This document shows positions 45,712 through 54,440 of a stretch of DNA of 64,000 nucleotides, piece by piece. Each line of letters begins with the position of its first letter. The stretch's first letter is position 1. The notes beneath the pieces were generated by a model. It had not been told where the DNA came from. It searched no databases and saw nothing but the letters and a program-made list of their open reading frames with translations. The DNA is from Micropterix aruncella (taxonomy: Eukaryota; Arthropoda; Insecta; Lepidoptera; Micropterigidae): positions 19,130,789 through 19,194,788 of the forward strand of contig OX155951.1 in assembly GCA_944548615.1 (NCBI GenBank), given 5' to 3'. The position numbers and the translations under genes are program-made.

Positions 45712-46028
45712 GGGGCTCTCTAGACGATCAAGCATGCTTGTCAAGCATCGCGTCGCGGGCTGGGAGGGGATAGTAAACCGCAGGAATTATGCAAATATTT
45801 TTTTCAAATATTTACCAAAAACGCCTAATTTTGTAGTTTATACCAGGGAGTCACGTTAATTAGGCATAATCGATTGATGAATGACATGACTCCCTGGTAT
45901 AAAACTACAAATTTAGGCATTTTAGAAAATGTTTTTAAAAAATATTTGCATATTTCCTTCAGTTTACTATCCCTGCCTAGCCCGTGACGCAATGCTTGAC
46001 AAGCATGCTTGATCGTCTAGAGAGCCCC
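45712..46028. repeat. Foldback MITE, PIF/Harbinger type (TAA flanks)
   Basis: TAA at 45709-45711 and 46029-46031. The ends are GGGGCTCTCTAGACGATCAA and its exact complement TTGATCGTCTAGAGAGCCCC. Inverted similarity runs about 145-150 bp on each side to a centre near 45875 (ACCAGGGAGTCA / TGACTCCCTGGT). It is 317 bp and non-coding. The 3-bp TAA duplication suggests mobilisation by a PIF/Harbinger transposase. Confidence 0.88.
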
Positions 46029-46031
46029 TAA

Positions 46032-46369
46032 GATATTTATTTCAATCTGCAAAAAAACAATGTCTTGCACCTTCCCCTCTAATTTCTTATTGTGCATCGC
46101 TTGTTATCTTATAGTCACGCCTTTCCTAACTTAGATAGGTATAAATAGAGAAGCAAATATGCATATCTTTTAGGCTATATTATGAAGCCGTATCTGCCGT
46201 CTGCGACGATAATTCCTAAAATAACTTTTTTATCCCTAAGTATTTCTGCACTGAAGCCACTTTCGCGCCATTAGAGTGATAAAAAAAACTAGTAAACAGT
46301 GATAAAAAAGACAAGAAAAGGCAGGGCCGTACGTATGTATGCCGCGATGTTCGTTGTTGCTCCACCGCC
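46032..46369. other. Upstream flank of the first firm usp coding exon
   Basis: Probably 5' UTR or intron just upstream of the usp start. Several CAG/TAG trinucleotides (e.g. 46277-46300) could be a 3' splice site if an untranslated exon lies upstream; none is decisive. Three short upstream ATGs (46335, 46339, 46347) are out of frame with the chosen start. Confidence 0.4.
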
Positions 46370-46490
46370 ATGGCACACCTCATGAAGAAGGACAAACCGA
46401 CCATGTCCGTGACGGCTCTCATCCAAGGCAGCCACTGGCCGAGGGGCGTCGCACAGACGCACTTTCCCATCGGGAACAACCCAAACGAAT
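46370..46490 (+). CDS. usp: usp coding exon 1 (A/B region start)
   Basis: ATG at 46370 in GCCATGG context, then [20 protein letters not shown] and ...[10 protein letters not shown], ending in phase 1 at the donor [18 protein letters not shown] identifies the long-isoform start of lepidopteran USP. This Met was chosen because upstream ATGs are out of frame. Confidence 0.85.
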
Positions 46491-49400
46491 GTAAATTTTC
46501 GAGATTTTTTCACGATTTTCGAAACTGTCCTTAGTCTCTTTTTTTTTGCAATCATGTTAATACTATATGTACTTTGTGATTTTAGTAATGTTCTGCGCCC
46601 ATGAAATATTTGCCTATATTTTAAAAAATCAGCTTATCGTACATGAAAAGAATGCTAATTTTACACATAGCTATACGTATTTTATTAATATACCTTTTCT
46701 GTAATTTGAACATAGTATTTTATTATTGATACGATATATACTTTATGCTATAAAAAATATTTTCTATATGCAATGAAAGTAATTGTAAACGCTGATTTAT
46801 TTTGTTTAAAAAATGACATTGGGAAATTCCTAAATTTATTTACTGTTTAACTCGTTTTTATACTAATTCAATTCTTTCCTAAAAAAGATTTTTTGAAAAG
46901 AAATAAACTGCTTTGAAAGCTTTTAAGGGATTTGAAACTTTTTTTTTGGATATTGTTTTTTTTCGTACAGGAGATTATCCTACTTAGAAAACTGAGTTAA
47001 AAGTTGCCACAACATTTTTCGATTTAGGACTTCGTTACTCAGAGAAAAAAAAACTTAATATCAGAAAGTTGAAATACTTTTCCTCAGAAACCAATACATA
47101 AATCGAAAAAAGTTATGGATGTATTTAACTTAGTTTCAAATGTGTCTAGAATATCCTTCTGTAGGAGTTGGTTGCCTACCTACCTTGTAAGGATTGTCAT
47201 GTTGTGGTGAATATCCCGTTTACATTAATAAAATCACAAACCATTTTTTTTTCATATCCATTTTTCCTCAACAACTTTCACATTCTCTAACAATATAACA
47301 TAACCTGATTGTATTGACTAACCTCCATGTTTACGTGTGCTATTGCAGGTGATCTCATTGCAGGGTTAAGCCTTGATGGCAGCCTGATGGGTCCGATGTC
47401 GCCGCCCGACCTTAAGCCAGACACATCTCTTCTCGAGCCGCTACGAGACAATACCTCATCGCCCACACACAACTACAAAGCCTACCCGCCAAATCATCCC
47501 CTAAGCGGCTCCAAACACCTGTGCTCGATATGTGGAGATCGTGCATCCGGAAAACATTACGGCGTCTACAGGTACATAGAGGTTTTATTTCCTAACTGAA
47601 TTTTATTTCCTCAATGGGGGTGTTCACTCCCATTTTCTCCCGCTAGAGGGCGGATGTTTCTGAAAGGTGTGTATGGAGCTCGGTGTGTGAGGAGCGAGGG
47701 AGAACATAGATACATTATTATATCTACCTAAGGGAGAAGAAAGAAAACATGGTGGTTTGACGGTCAAGTAGCATCACCAAATGACTGACACATTCCAGTC
47801 TTAATATTGTTAAAAACTAAAAAAATATATCCCTTTAAGTTAAAATATCAGACCTTACTATGTAATATTAATTATTTCAATAAAATATTTATAGGAAATT
47901 TTAGTTTTTAACAGTGGGTATGGCTAGAATATATGTAATCTATCTACTGGCAATGCTGTCCGTCCTTCAAACCGACATGTTTCCTGTCATCTCCCTCGGG
48001 TACATAGTATAATTATTTATCTGTTCTTCCCCACTCCTTACACATCAATCTTCGTAGCGATGCTCGCTCAGGCGGTATGTCATTCACTTCACATCTTTGA
48101 GGAAGTCGCTGCTGATGTACCTACAACAAAAATTATCCACACTTCTCCATTGGCAGCTAAACTACCTAAAAAAACAAGTTTGGATGTTTAAATAGCCTGT
48201 TAATAACATTATGTTAATACAAACTAAGTGAACACGTTAAGTCCAAAAAAAATAATAATTACACAGTTTATAGAATAAATATTATGAAATAATAGTGCCT
48301 GCATTATGTAATAAAATATAGCTTGACCTATGCTAAATATGTATGTAGTTGTATTCACAAATGGCAATATCAGTTTTATCCATGTGTAACAAAAATAGTT
48401 AGTTTCATTTTCAGAATTACTCCATGCTGTGGTGCTTATTACTGCTTAATTAAGTAAAAATGTTACCTTGCATGTAATATGTATACACCAAAGCAGAAAT
48501 GTTCATATACTGAGCCCACTTTTTTGTGTTCTCTACCAATCAACACTATCTTATCTGCACGGGCTTTTTGTACCATTAATTTCCCACGCTCTTGAAGCTC
48601 TGATAATCTACAAAAAATTCATGGCCCTAACAAGGACATCTCGTTCTACTCTACAGTGTTCTATGGTGCAAGACTGGAACAATCTCCCAGTAGATACTCG
48701 CCTTCTTTACAATAGATAGGTTCCTTAAGTATTACCTCTCTGTGAAGTAATCAGTTCTTCCTTTCCTTTGGCTCCCCTTTTCAATTCTCTTTCCTCCAGC
48801 TTTCTCAATTTTTACGAGCAACTTAGTTGCCCAGTAACTGTTTTGTCCCAGTAACTGTCGATTTTTTTACCCAGTAACTGTCGCTGTGTCCTTGCCGAGA
48901 TTTGGACGATGCGCACAAGGGAGCGACAGTAACGCTACTTTTTCGTAATTTTTTTTCACATTTCTCGCAAACTTATTCCCGCAAACTTATTCCCGCAAAC
49001 TATTTCACAATGCTCGCAAACTTATTCCCAAGCATTGTATTTCGCAATATTTGACTCAATATTCAAGTTTCTTTTGTATAACAACGGGCTGCTTTCCACT
49101 TCTTCAATCAGTCTATTATTATCTATATCTTCTTACGAAATCGACATTCTTTTCTGGAGTAGCATACGCGAATAAAAAGGTGAGAGACGCACTGTCGACG
49201 GGGCGGTTGAGAGCCAACTGGCTGGGCGGCAACTTTCTTGTCGCCGTGTGCGCACTTGCATTGCAACCAATAGACGGGGTGACATCTTGAGGTGTCGACT
49301 ACAACGGGCGAGCCCGTCACCACAGGAAGTTTTAACGATTAGTCGTTCTATCGACCTGCAGTGAGCGTAGAAAACTTTGGACAAAACAATCCGACGTCTA

Positions 49401-52400
49401 GCTACGCCACAACCCGTAAGAGACACGCCTTACCGCGAGATAGCCAGGAATGCTACCTGGCGGGCGACACTCGCGCCCTTACTACCAATTGTGTCCAGAT
49501 TTCTCCGGACTCTCGATTGGTTCCGAGGTGATGTACGGGGTGACAGTTGCGTCGCCGGCCTGTCTCCAAACCCGCAGACAAAAATGTCTCCCGGCTGTCG
49601 CGTCACTTTATGCGCGCACTTTCATACAAACCCGTAACTTGATGTAGAGACAAATTAGTTGCGGAGACAAAAGTTGCTCTTGCGCGATATCTCTAAGTAT
49701 GATAATTTTGACTCTATTTATTTGCCCTCTTTATGTCAACGCAATGCTGTGTATTAGGTTAGTTGCAAGATATTGCCAGGAAAAGCTCGCATGTTTCCAC
49801 TTGTATTATTAAGTGAAAATAAAGAGTATTTTATACTTATTATTGTTTTGTGTCAGCTGCGAGGGCTGCAAGGGCTTCTTCAAACGGACGGTGCGCAAGG
49901 ACCTGTCATACGCTTGCCGCGAGGAACGCCAGTGCCTCATTGACAAGCGCCAGCGCAACCGATGCCAGTACTGTCGCTACCAGAAATGTCTCGCCTGCGG
50001 GATGAAACGCGAGGCCGTGCAAGAAGAGCGACAACGAGCCGCCAAGGGGGCCGAAGATGCACATCCCAGCAGTTCCGTTCAGGTTAGTGTTTACATATTC
50101 AGAAAAGTATTTTTTTTTTAATCTTCTACTAGTGCCTTTTTCGCTATCTAAAGTCGGCTACCATATTGGCTTTTACAATTTTAATGGCTGTAAGTTGAAA
50201 CAAGGAAGTGGTAGATATCTGAAACCGTTCTCCTCAGATTACAGAGCCAAGATGAAGATGTTCCTCTTCCTCCCGGACCTATGATATGTTGTCCTCAATA
50301 TTTCTATGTTCTTTCAAATGCTTTAAGATATCTACATTGCTGACTGTCCAATGCTTAGCGTACAAACCCAGCTTATACGTAGTATGTTACGATAGACCCA
50401 CACTTCGAACTCAAGCTTTCTTAACAGCATGTTTGTAGGTGTCTAGCTTTATACTATATAATAATAATAAGAATACATAGCATCTTATAAGTCTTGATCA
50501 CGTGTAGGTTGATGTTTCTTCCACAAAATACCTTTAAAATCTAAAAGAATACAGATAAAAATCCACATTTTTCAATGTGGATTTTTATCTCCTTGTTTAT
50601 ATCTCAGTTGTCGTTCAAATTGGAGTCAAGTTAAATAATTATGTTTGTTTTTACTCTTTATTGTGACATTTCACAATGGGCGGGTTTATTGTCATACGAC
50701 AATCTCTTACAACCAACATGTGTGTCTTGTTATTGCATTTGATCGACAGAATTCAAATGCAATTCCAATAATTTATCCCAACTGAAAATGGTAACCTAGC
50801 CGGAATCAAACCCGGAACCTTACAATGTAAGATCAGGCGGCCTAACCACTGTGCCACTGGGCTGTCCAATTATCAGTTTTCTGCAGTCGAATTTAGGAAG
50901 CTAAACCTGTAGGTGTGTTTACGTGCACTTTACTGACATCATGTCTTCAGCTTTGACCCATATCCGTAACATACTCCGTAACTTCTTTGTTGCTTGGTAT
51001 CATCAGTATCATCAGCATATCATATATTGTTGATGTTTATGCCATTTACCTTAACGCGACTTTCAGATTTATGTAGTGCTTCCTTAAATATGAATATTGA
51101 TTACACTGTTCATTAATATGCATTTGAATTTGATGTTTTTTTTTTTTGATTGATAGGAATTAAGTATCGAGCGGTTACTGGAAGTGGAAAGCTCAGTGTC
51201 AGTGAGTTCGTCAGAGCTGTCGTACCTGCGGGGTGGGTACGGCGTCGCTTGTGCCAGGGCGCTTCCGCGAAGCTGTCAGCTCGCTTTGTCATATAGGCAA
51301 TCGGCAGCTGGCCGGCCTCGTCACCTGGGCGCGAAACCTACCCCATTTCTCCCAGCTGCAGCTGAGCGACCAAGTTATGCTTTTAAAAACAGCCTGGAAT
51401 GAGCTGCTCATCATCGCCATTGCTTGGCGTTCCATCGAGGTTTGTTTTCTTATTTTTCTTCTTTTCGTTTGTTTCTTTATTAATTTGTTGATTATTTATA
51501 TTTTTCAGTATCTCGAAGGGGAAAGAGACAACGGTCAAGATAAAGGAAACAACAAAACTACCAGCTCTCCCCAACAACTGATGTGCTTAATGCCAGGTTG
51601 GATTACTTCCATACTTTGTTCTTTTCTGATTGGTTGTTTTCTGATTGTGTGTCTCTTCCAGGAATGACCCTCCACCGAAATTCAGCATTGCAGGCGGGGG
51701 TGGGTGCGATGTTCGACAGAGTGCTCTCTGAATTATCCCTCAAGTTGAGAGCGATGCGAGTCGACCAAGCTGAATATTGCTCTCTGAAGGCCATCATACT
51801 TTTCAATCCTGGTAAGTAAATTTAAATTTTCAGAGGCTCTTTATAACAAAAACAAAGAAACATTACCTTAGTGCTGGTGGCATCTCATCTCATAATTTAA
51901 AATAAAATGCAAGTTACACTTCCACTTTGCAAAATTGAGTCCATAATAATACTATCATATAAATAAAGTTACTGATAATTATAGTACTATTAAAAAATAA
52001 GGAAGGTAATTTTGTTATATTTCAGATATTCGAGGATTGAAGTCTCGCCAGGAAGTTGATATCCTACGTGAGAAGGTAACTAGTTAATAATGACATTTTA
52101 AATCTGCCAATTACCACCAAGGGCATATCCATGTCCACTGGCAAATCCAAACATTATCGGTCTCCGATTATTGTTTACCAGCTGTTACTGTAATCCTCTT
52201 ACTTTTGAATCCTCAAGTATGTCAAATTTAAATATTTCGTAGCTGGTCATGCAGTAAAGTCCAGTGTTTATTCCATCACTGTCATTAAAACAAACCCGTT
52301 ATAATCATCACCAACTTTCTTGACATTGAGTAGGATACATTGCAAAACTACACTCGCAGGACATTTTTCCCGAATGATAATCTCAAACATCATAGTCAAG

Positions 52401-53048
52401 GCGCTGACTAAACAGAGCACAGGGTTTAAAATTCTTTTTTATGCTTGAAATAGTGTTTTGCAGACGAATTCTAGAAATGCTGTTATTCTCGAAGAAGTAA
52501 GAACGGATGAAACAAATATGTCTTCCCATGGTCGAAGGAATTTTTAATCTCTGCTACAATAAAGAAAACATGCTTTTTTCGCTCCTCATAAAACTATGCT
52601 TTATACATTTATATGTTCCGCTAGTGGCTAGATCAATACCACCATTGATTATATGGTAATGGTATTAGATTGCTCAACACCATAGTAAGTTTTGGCAGCT
52701 ATGATTTTACTACAAAATGCAACGTTTAGATGGCACTCATACTTCCAAACATTGATTAATCTTCTCTTGTATAATTAATGATACTACTTACAAAACAAAT
52801 GATCAGCACCAACATATTGAATCACTTTTCAGGTCTACGCTTGCTTGGACGAACACTGTCGAACCAGACGACCGAACGAAGAAGGTCGATTTGCGTCTCT
52901 GCTCCTACGTTTACCAGCCCTCCGCTCGATATCGCTCAAATGCTTTGAGCATCTCTTCTTTTTTCGTCTGATTGGCGATTCTCCTCTCGACGCCTTTCTC
53001 CAAGAAGCCCTCCAGCATCCGACAGATCCGCAAGACACTTCAATGTAA
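46370..53048 (+). CDS. usp: Ultraspiracle (RXR-type nuclear receptor, NR2B4)
   Basis: USP is the nuclear DNA-binding partner of the ecdysone receptor. Coding exons: 46370-46490, 47349-47571, 49857-50082, 51157-51439, 51509-51596, 51662-51811, 52026-52075 and 52833-53048. Correcting one extra G in exon 4 gives about 451 residues, near the usual lepidopteran USP size. The start [13 protein letters not shown] matches lepidopteran USPs. The DNA-binding domain (about residues 99-165) shows [26 protein letters not shown] and [14 protein letters not shown]. The ligand-binding domain (from about 191) includes [31 protein letters not shown] and [19 protein letters not shown]. It ends in DTSM, without a classical AF-2 helix, as in other lepidopteran USPs. 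All introns are GT-AG with consistent phase. Confidence 0.95.
47349..47571 (+). CDS. usp: usp coding exon 2 (A/B region and first zinc finger start)
   Basis: The acceptor ATTGCAG precedes GTGATCTC. It encodes the A/B segment ([26 protein letters not shown]) and the first half of zinc finger 1 ([16 protein letters not shown]), ending in phase 2 at AG|GTACAT. Intron 2 interrupts finger 1 at the Ser codon before CEGC. Confidence 0.95.
47605..48140. repeat. Dispersed repeat in usp intron 2 (partner at 58.2 kb)
   Basis: It shares blocks in the same order with 58155-58680: CATTTTCTCCCGCTAGAGGG, CTGAAAGGTGTG, GACACATT, AATATTGTTAAAAAC, AGTTTTTAACAG, CTCCCTCGGGTACAT, and AAGTCGCTGCTG near the end. 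Non-coding, no clear termini; a MITE-like family found twice beside the two host genes. Confidence 0.65.
48466..48722 (+). pseudogene. Probable LINE C-terminal fragment in usp intron 2
   Basis: The plus-strand frame ends [20 protein letters not shown], reminiscent of the ...WN.LP.. motif near the C terminus of jockey/CR1-type RTs. Short and isolated; weak call. Confidence 0.35.
48820..49700. repeat. Repeat-like block in usp intron 2
   Basis: CCCAGTAACTGT-type units at about 48831, 48847 and 48870, and tandem CGCAAACTTATTCCCG units at 48965-49030, precede a GC-richer stretch (49180-49640) whose open frames have no recognisable domain. Probably a transposon remnant of unidentified class. Confidence 0.4.
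49857..50082 (+). CDS. usp: usp coding exon 3 (rest of DNA-binding domain and hinge)
   Basis: The acceptor GTGTCAG precedes CTGCGAGG. It encodes [20 protein letters not shown], finger 2 ([25 protein letters not shown]) and the T/A box [11 protein letters not shown]. It ends in phase 0 at CAG|GTTAGT. The P-box CEGCKG is the RXR/USP type. Confidence 0.97.
50553..50590. repeat. Perfect 17-bp inverted repeat (hairpin)
   Basis: AGATAAAAATCCACATT and its exact complement AATGTGGATTTTTATCT are separated by four bases, in usp intron 3. Too small to classify; a hairpin could form in the pre-mRNA. Confidence 0.8.
50636..50876 (-). mobile_element. tRNA-derived SINE in usp intron 3
   Basis: The minus strand reads AGCCCAGTGGCACAGTGGTT (A-box region), then GGTTCCGGGTTTGATTCCGG (B box), about 45 bases apart as in tRNAs. 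A non-tRNA body of about 150 bp follows, with an AATAAAGAGTAAAAAC end. This is the classic tRNA-derived SINE layout. The tRNA-like part is not a working tRNA gene. Confidence 0.85.
51157..51439 (+). CDS. usp: usp coding exon 4 (ligand-binding domain start), +1 G
   Basis: The acceptor GATTGATAG precedes [12 protein letters not shown]. The expected reading continues [20 protein letters not shown] and then [20 protein letters not shown]. As written, the sequence has four Gs at 51230-51233 where three are needed. The frame therefore shifts to [13 protein letters not shown] and would stop at 51400-51402. Downstream exons resume the correct frame. The exon ends in phase 0 at GAG|GTTTGT. Confidence 0.9.
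51509..51596 (+). CDS. usp: usp coding exon 5
   Basis: The acceptor TTTTTCAG precedes [20 protein letters not shown] and PQQLMCLMP. This is the variable loop region between helices of the ligand-binding domain. It ends in phase 1 at CCAG|GTTGGA. The intron before it is only 69 bp. Confidence 0.92.
51662..51811 (+). CDS. usp: usp coding exon 6
   Basis: The acceptor CTCTTCCAG gives [40 protein letters not shown] and [10 protein letters not shown]. It is strongly conserved ligand-binding-domain sequence, ending in phase 1 at CCTG|GTAAGT. Confidence 0.95.
52026..52075 (+). CDS. usp: usp coding exon 7
   Basis: A 50-nt exon encoding [17 protein letters not shown], bounded by ATTTCAG and AAG|GTAACT. 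Its short length keeps it below ORF-length cut-offs; identification rests on USP homology and phase. Confidence 0.92.
52271..52396 (-). pseudogene. Copy of an M16-gene exon fragment inside usp intron 7
   Basis: About 122 bp closely match 54481-54603, the 3' half of an exon of the neighbouring minus-strand peptidase-like gene plus its donor and start of intron. Shared blocks include ACAAACC.GTTATAATCATC and AGGACATTTTTCCCGA. The copy has substitutions and small indels, lacks the rest of the exon, and is in the same orientation as its source. It cannot be coding as it stands. Confidence 0.8.
52833..53048 (+). CDS. usp: usp coding exon 8 (C-terminal ligand-binding domain)
   Basis: The acceptor CTTTTCAG precedes [40 protein letters not shown] and [15 protein letters not shown]. 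It ends [10 protein letters not shown] with TAA at 53046-53048. The short C terminus without an AF-2 core agrees with lepidopteran USPs. Confidence 0.95.
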   Translation, partial: VYACLDEHCRTRRPNEEGRFASLLLRLPALRSISLKCFEHLFFFRLIGDSPLDAFLQEALQHPTDPQDTSM

Positions 53049-54257
53049 AATTTTCCAACTTCCCGTATAAAATTGCGTAAGCCATAATAAAATAATAGAC
53101 AGGATATATTTCTAATATTATAGAAAAATCCGGTGAAGGTCGTAGTTTCAGTGGAAATATTCTCATTAGACGCCTAATTTTAATTATTAACATAATTAAG
53201 TCTATGGTAACCTGTTTCATTAACTCCTAGATTGTACATACATAATTTGATTCCGGCAAAAGTATTTCACAAATAGTGTATATAGTAGCTCAACCCTTTT
53301 TGGCATGATATGAAAAAAATCTGAAAAACCAAAGAATGTCGCGTGTTTCTTTTTTGACAGTTAAGTAATTGTAATTGTACAAATAGTTGGTATTTTGTTT
53401 TCTTAATTTTTAGAAATTTGATGAGACGAGATTATTACATTGTTCGTTTTAATTTTCATTTTTCTTTAATCGAGTACTGTTGTACCTTTACTTAATTATT
53501 TATAGTTTTTATAAATATTACGATGACGTTTTCTTCTAACATAACGGCCTATTTTCACTCTTAGTTTTAAGGAAGGTTGAAATATATTTTTGACAAAATA
53601 ATTGTAAATATTTGACTGTTCCTGTTTCTCAAAATATTCTATTTCTCTGTTAGCCTCCCTAATATTCTAGCATACTAGCCTTCTTCTATAGTATTTAATC
53701 TTTATGTTTCACATTCCAAACATGGCAATTGCGACAGATTTATCAAAACCAATTTGAGAAACTGCTGCAAGGGGCCTTTAGCTAATTTTAATAATTGTCA
53801 ATGTATGATTAAAATTTAATTGAACCAAAAAGTACTTGCTTTGCCGAATGGTTTGTTAAAATAAAAATGTTGGGCGATATCAGCCGGTTGTGATGAAAGT
53901 TATGAGTCTCTGTAATTACCTATTACATATATGTACATGTTTTAATATTTGTAAGAACACTACAAATTGTAATTCCCATTTAGATTTTAAGATCAAATGA
54001 GAAATAAAACATGTTTCCAAAATCATAAGTGTTTCAGCGGGTGTAAAAAAGACAAGAATCGGTTGAAAAAATTATATCTTGAAGTATGGTTAAAATGAGA
54101 GGTATTGTGTTGATTTACAAGACAAACATGGTTAAATCACTTATTCAAATGACTGTCCTCCAGGGATTGGTAAGTGTTTAGCTCAAAGCCCATGCTGAAA
54201 CAAAAAAAAAACACAATTTAATTTTAAGCTTAGCTCAGTGGTCAAGAGAATTAACAT
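53049..54257. other. usp 3' UTR and convergent intergenic region
   Basis: AATAAAAT at about 53089 is the first usable poly(A) signal for usp. Further AATAAAA-type signals lie near 53859 and 54002. No coding exon is seen between the usp stop and the stop of the minus-strand gene. Confidence 0.6.
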
Positions 54258-54263
54258 TTTTAT
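54258..54263 (-). terminator. Poly(A) signal of the M16-like gene
   Basis: TTTATT on plus (AATAAA on minus), about 20 nt after the stop codon at 54284. A plausible cleavage signal. Confidence 0.5.
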
Positions 54264-54283
54264 TTTAAGTTATTTTTTATACT

Positions 54284-54440
54284 TTACGTTTTAAATGCTC
54301 CAGCTATTTCTTTAACTTTCGTAGGATGGCATACGATCGACAAAACAGTCTTATTTACGTCAAACAGCTGGGGCAGCCAAGTACGCGCAACTCGCCTGGC
54401 ATCCTCTACGGTGACTTCATCAATCGCGCATACTAGTTTG
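54284..54440 (-). CDS. M16-like gene, last exon
   Basis: The acceptor TTTTTGCAG precedes SKLVCAIDEVTVEDARRVAR and TWLPQLFDVNKTVLSIVCHP. It ends AGAFKT with TAA at 54286-54284. The ...VCHP.KV.EI motif is typical of the family C terminus. Confidence 0.85.

Noticed and set aside
50796..50870. Possible tRNA gene on the minus strand
   Set aside because: A and B boxes are present, but a non-tRNA body and A-rich tail follow and no proper acceptor stem was found; called a SINE.
53049..54283. Possible additional gene between usp and the M16-like gene
   Set aside because: No exon with coding signature; the interval is explained by two 3' UTRs.
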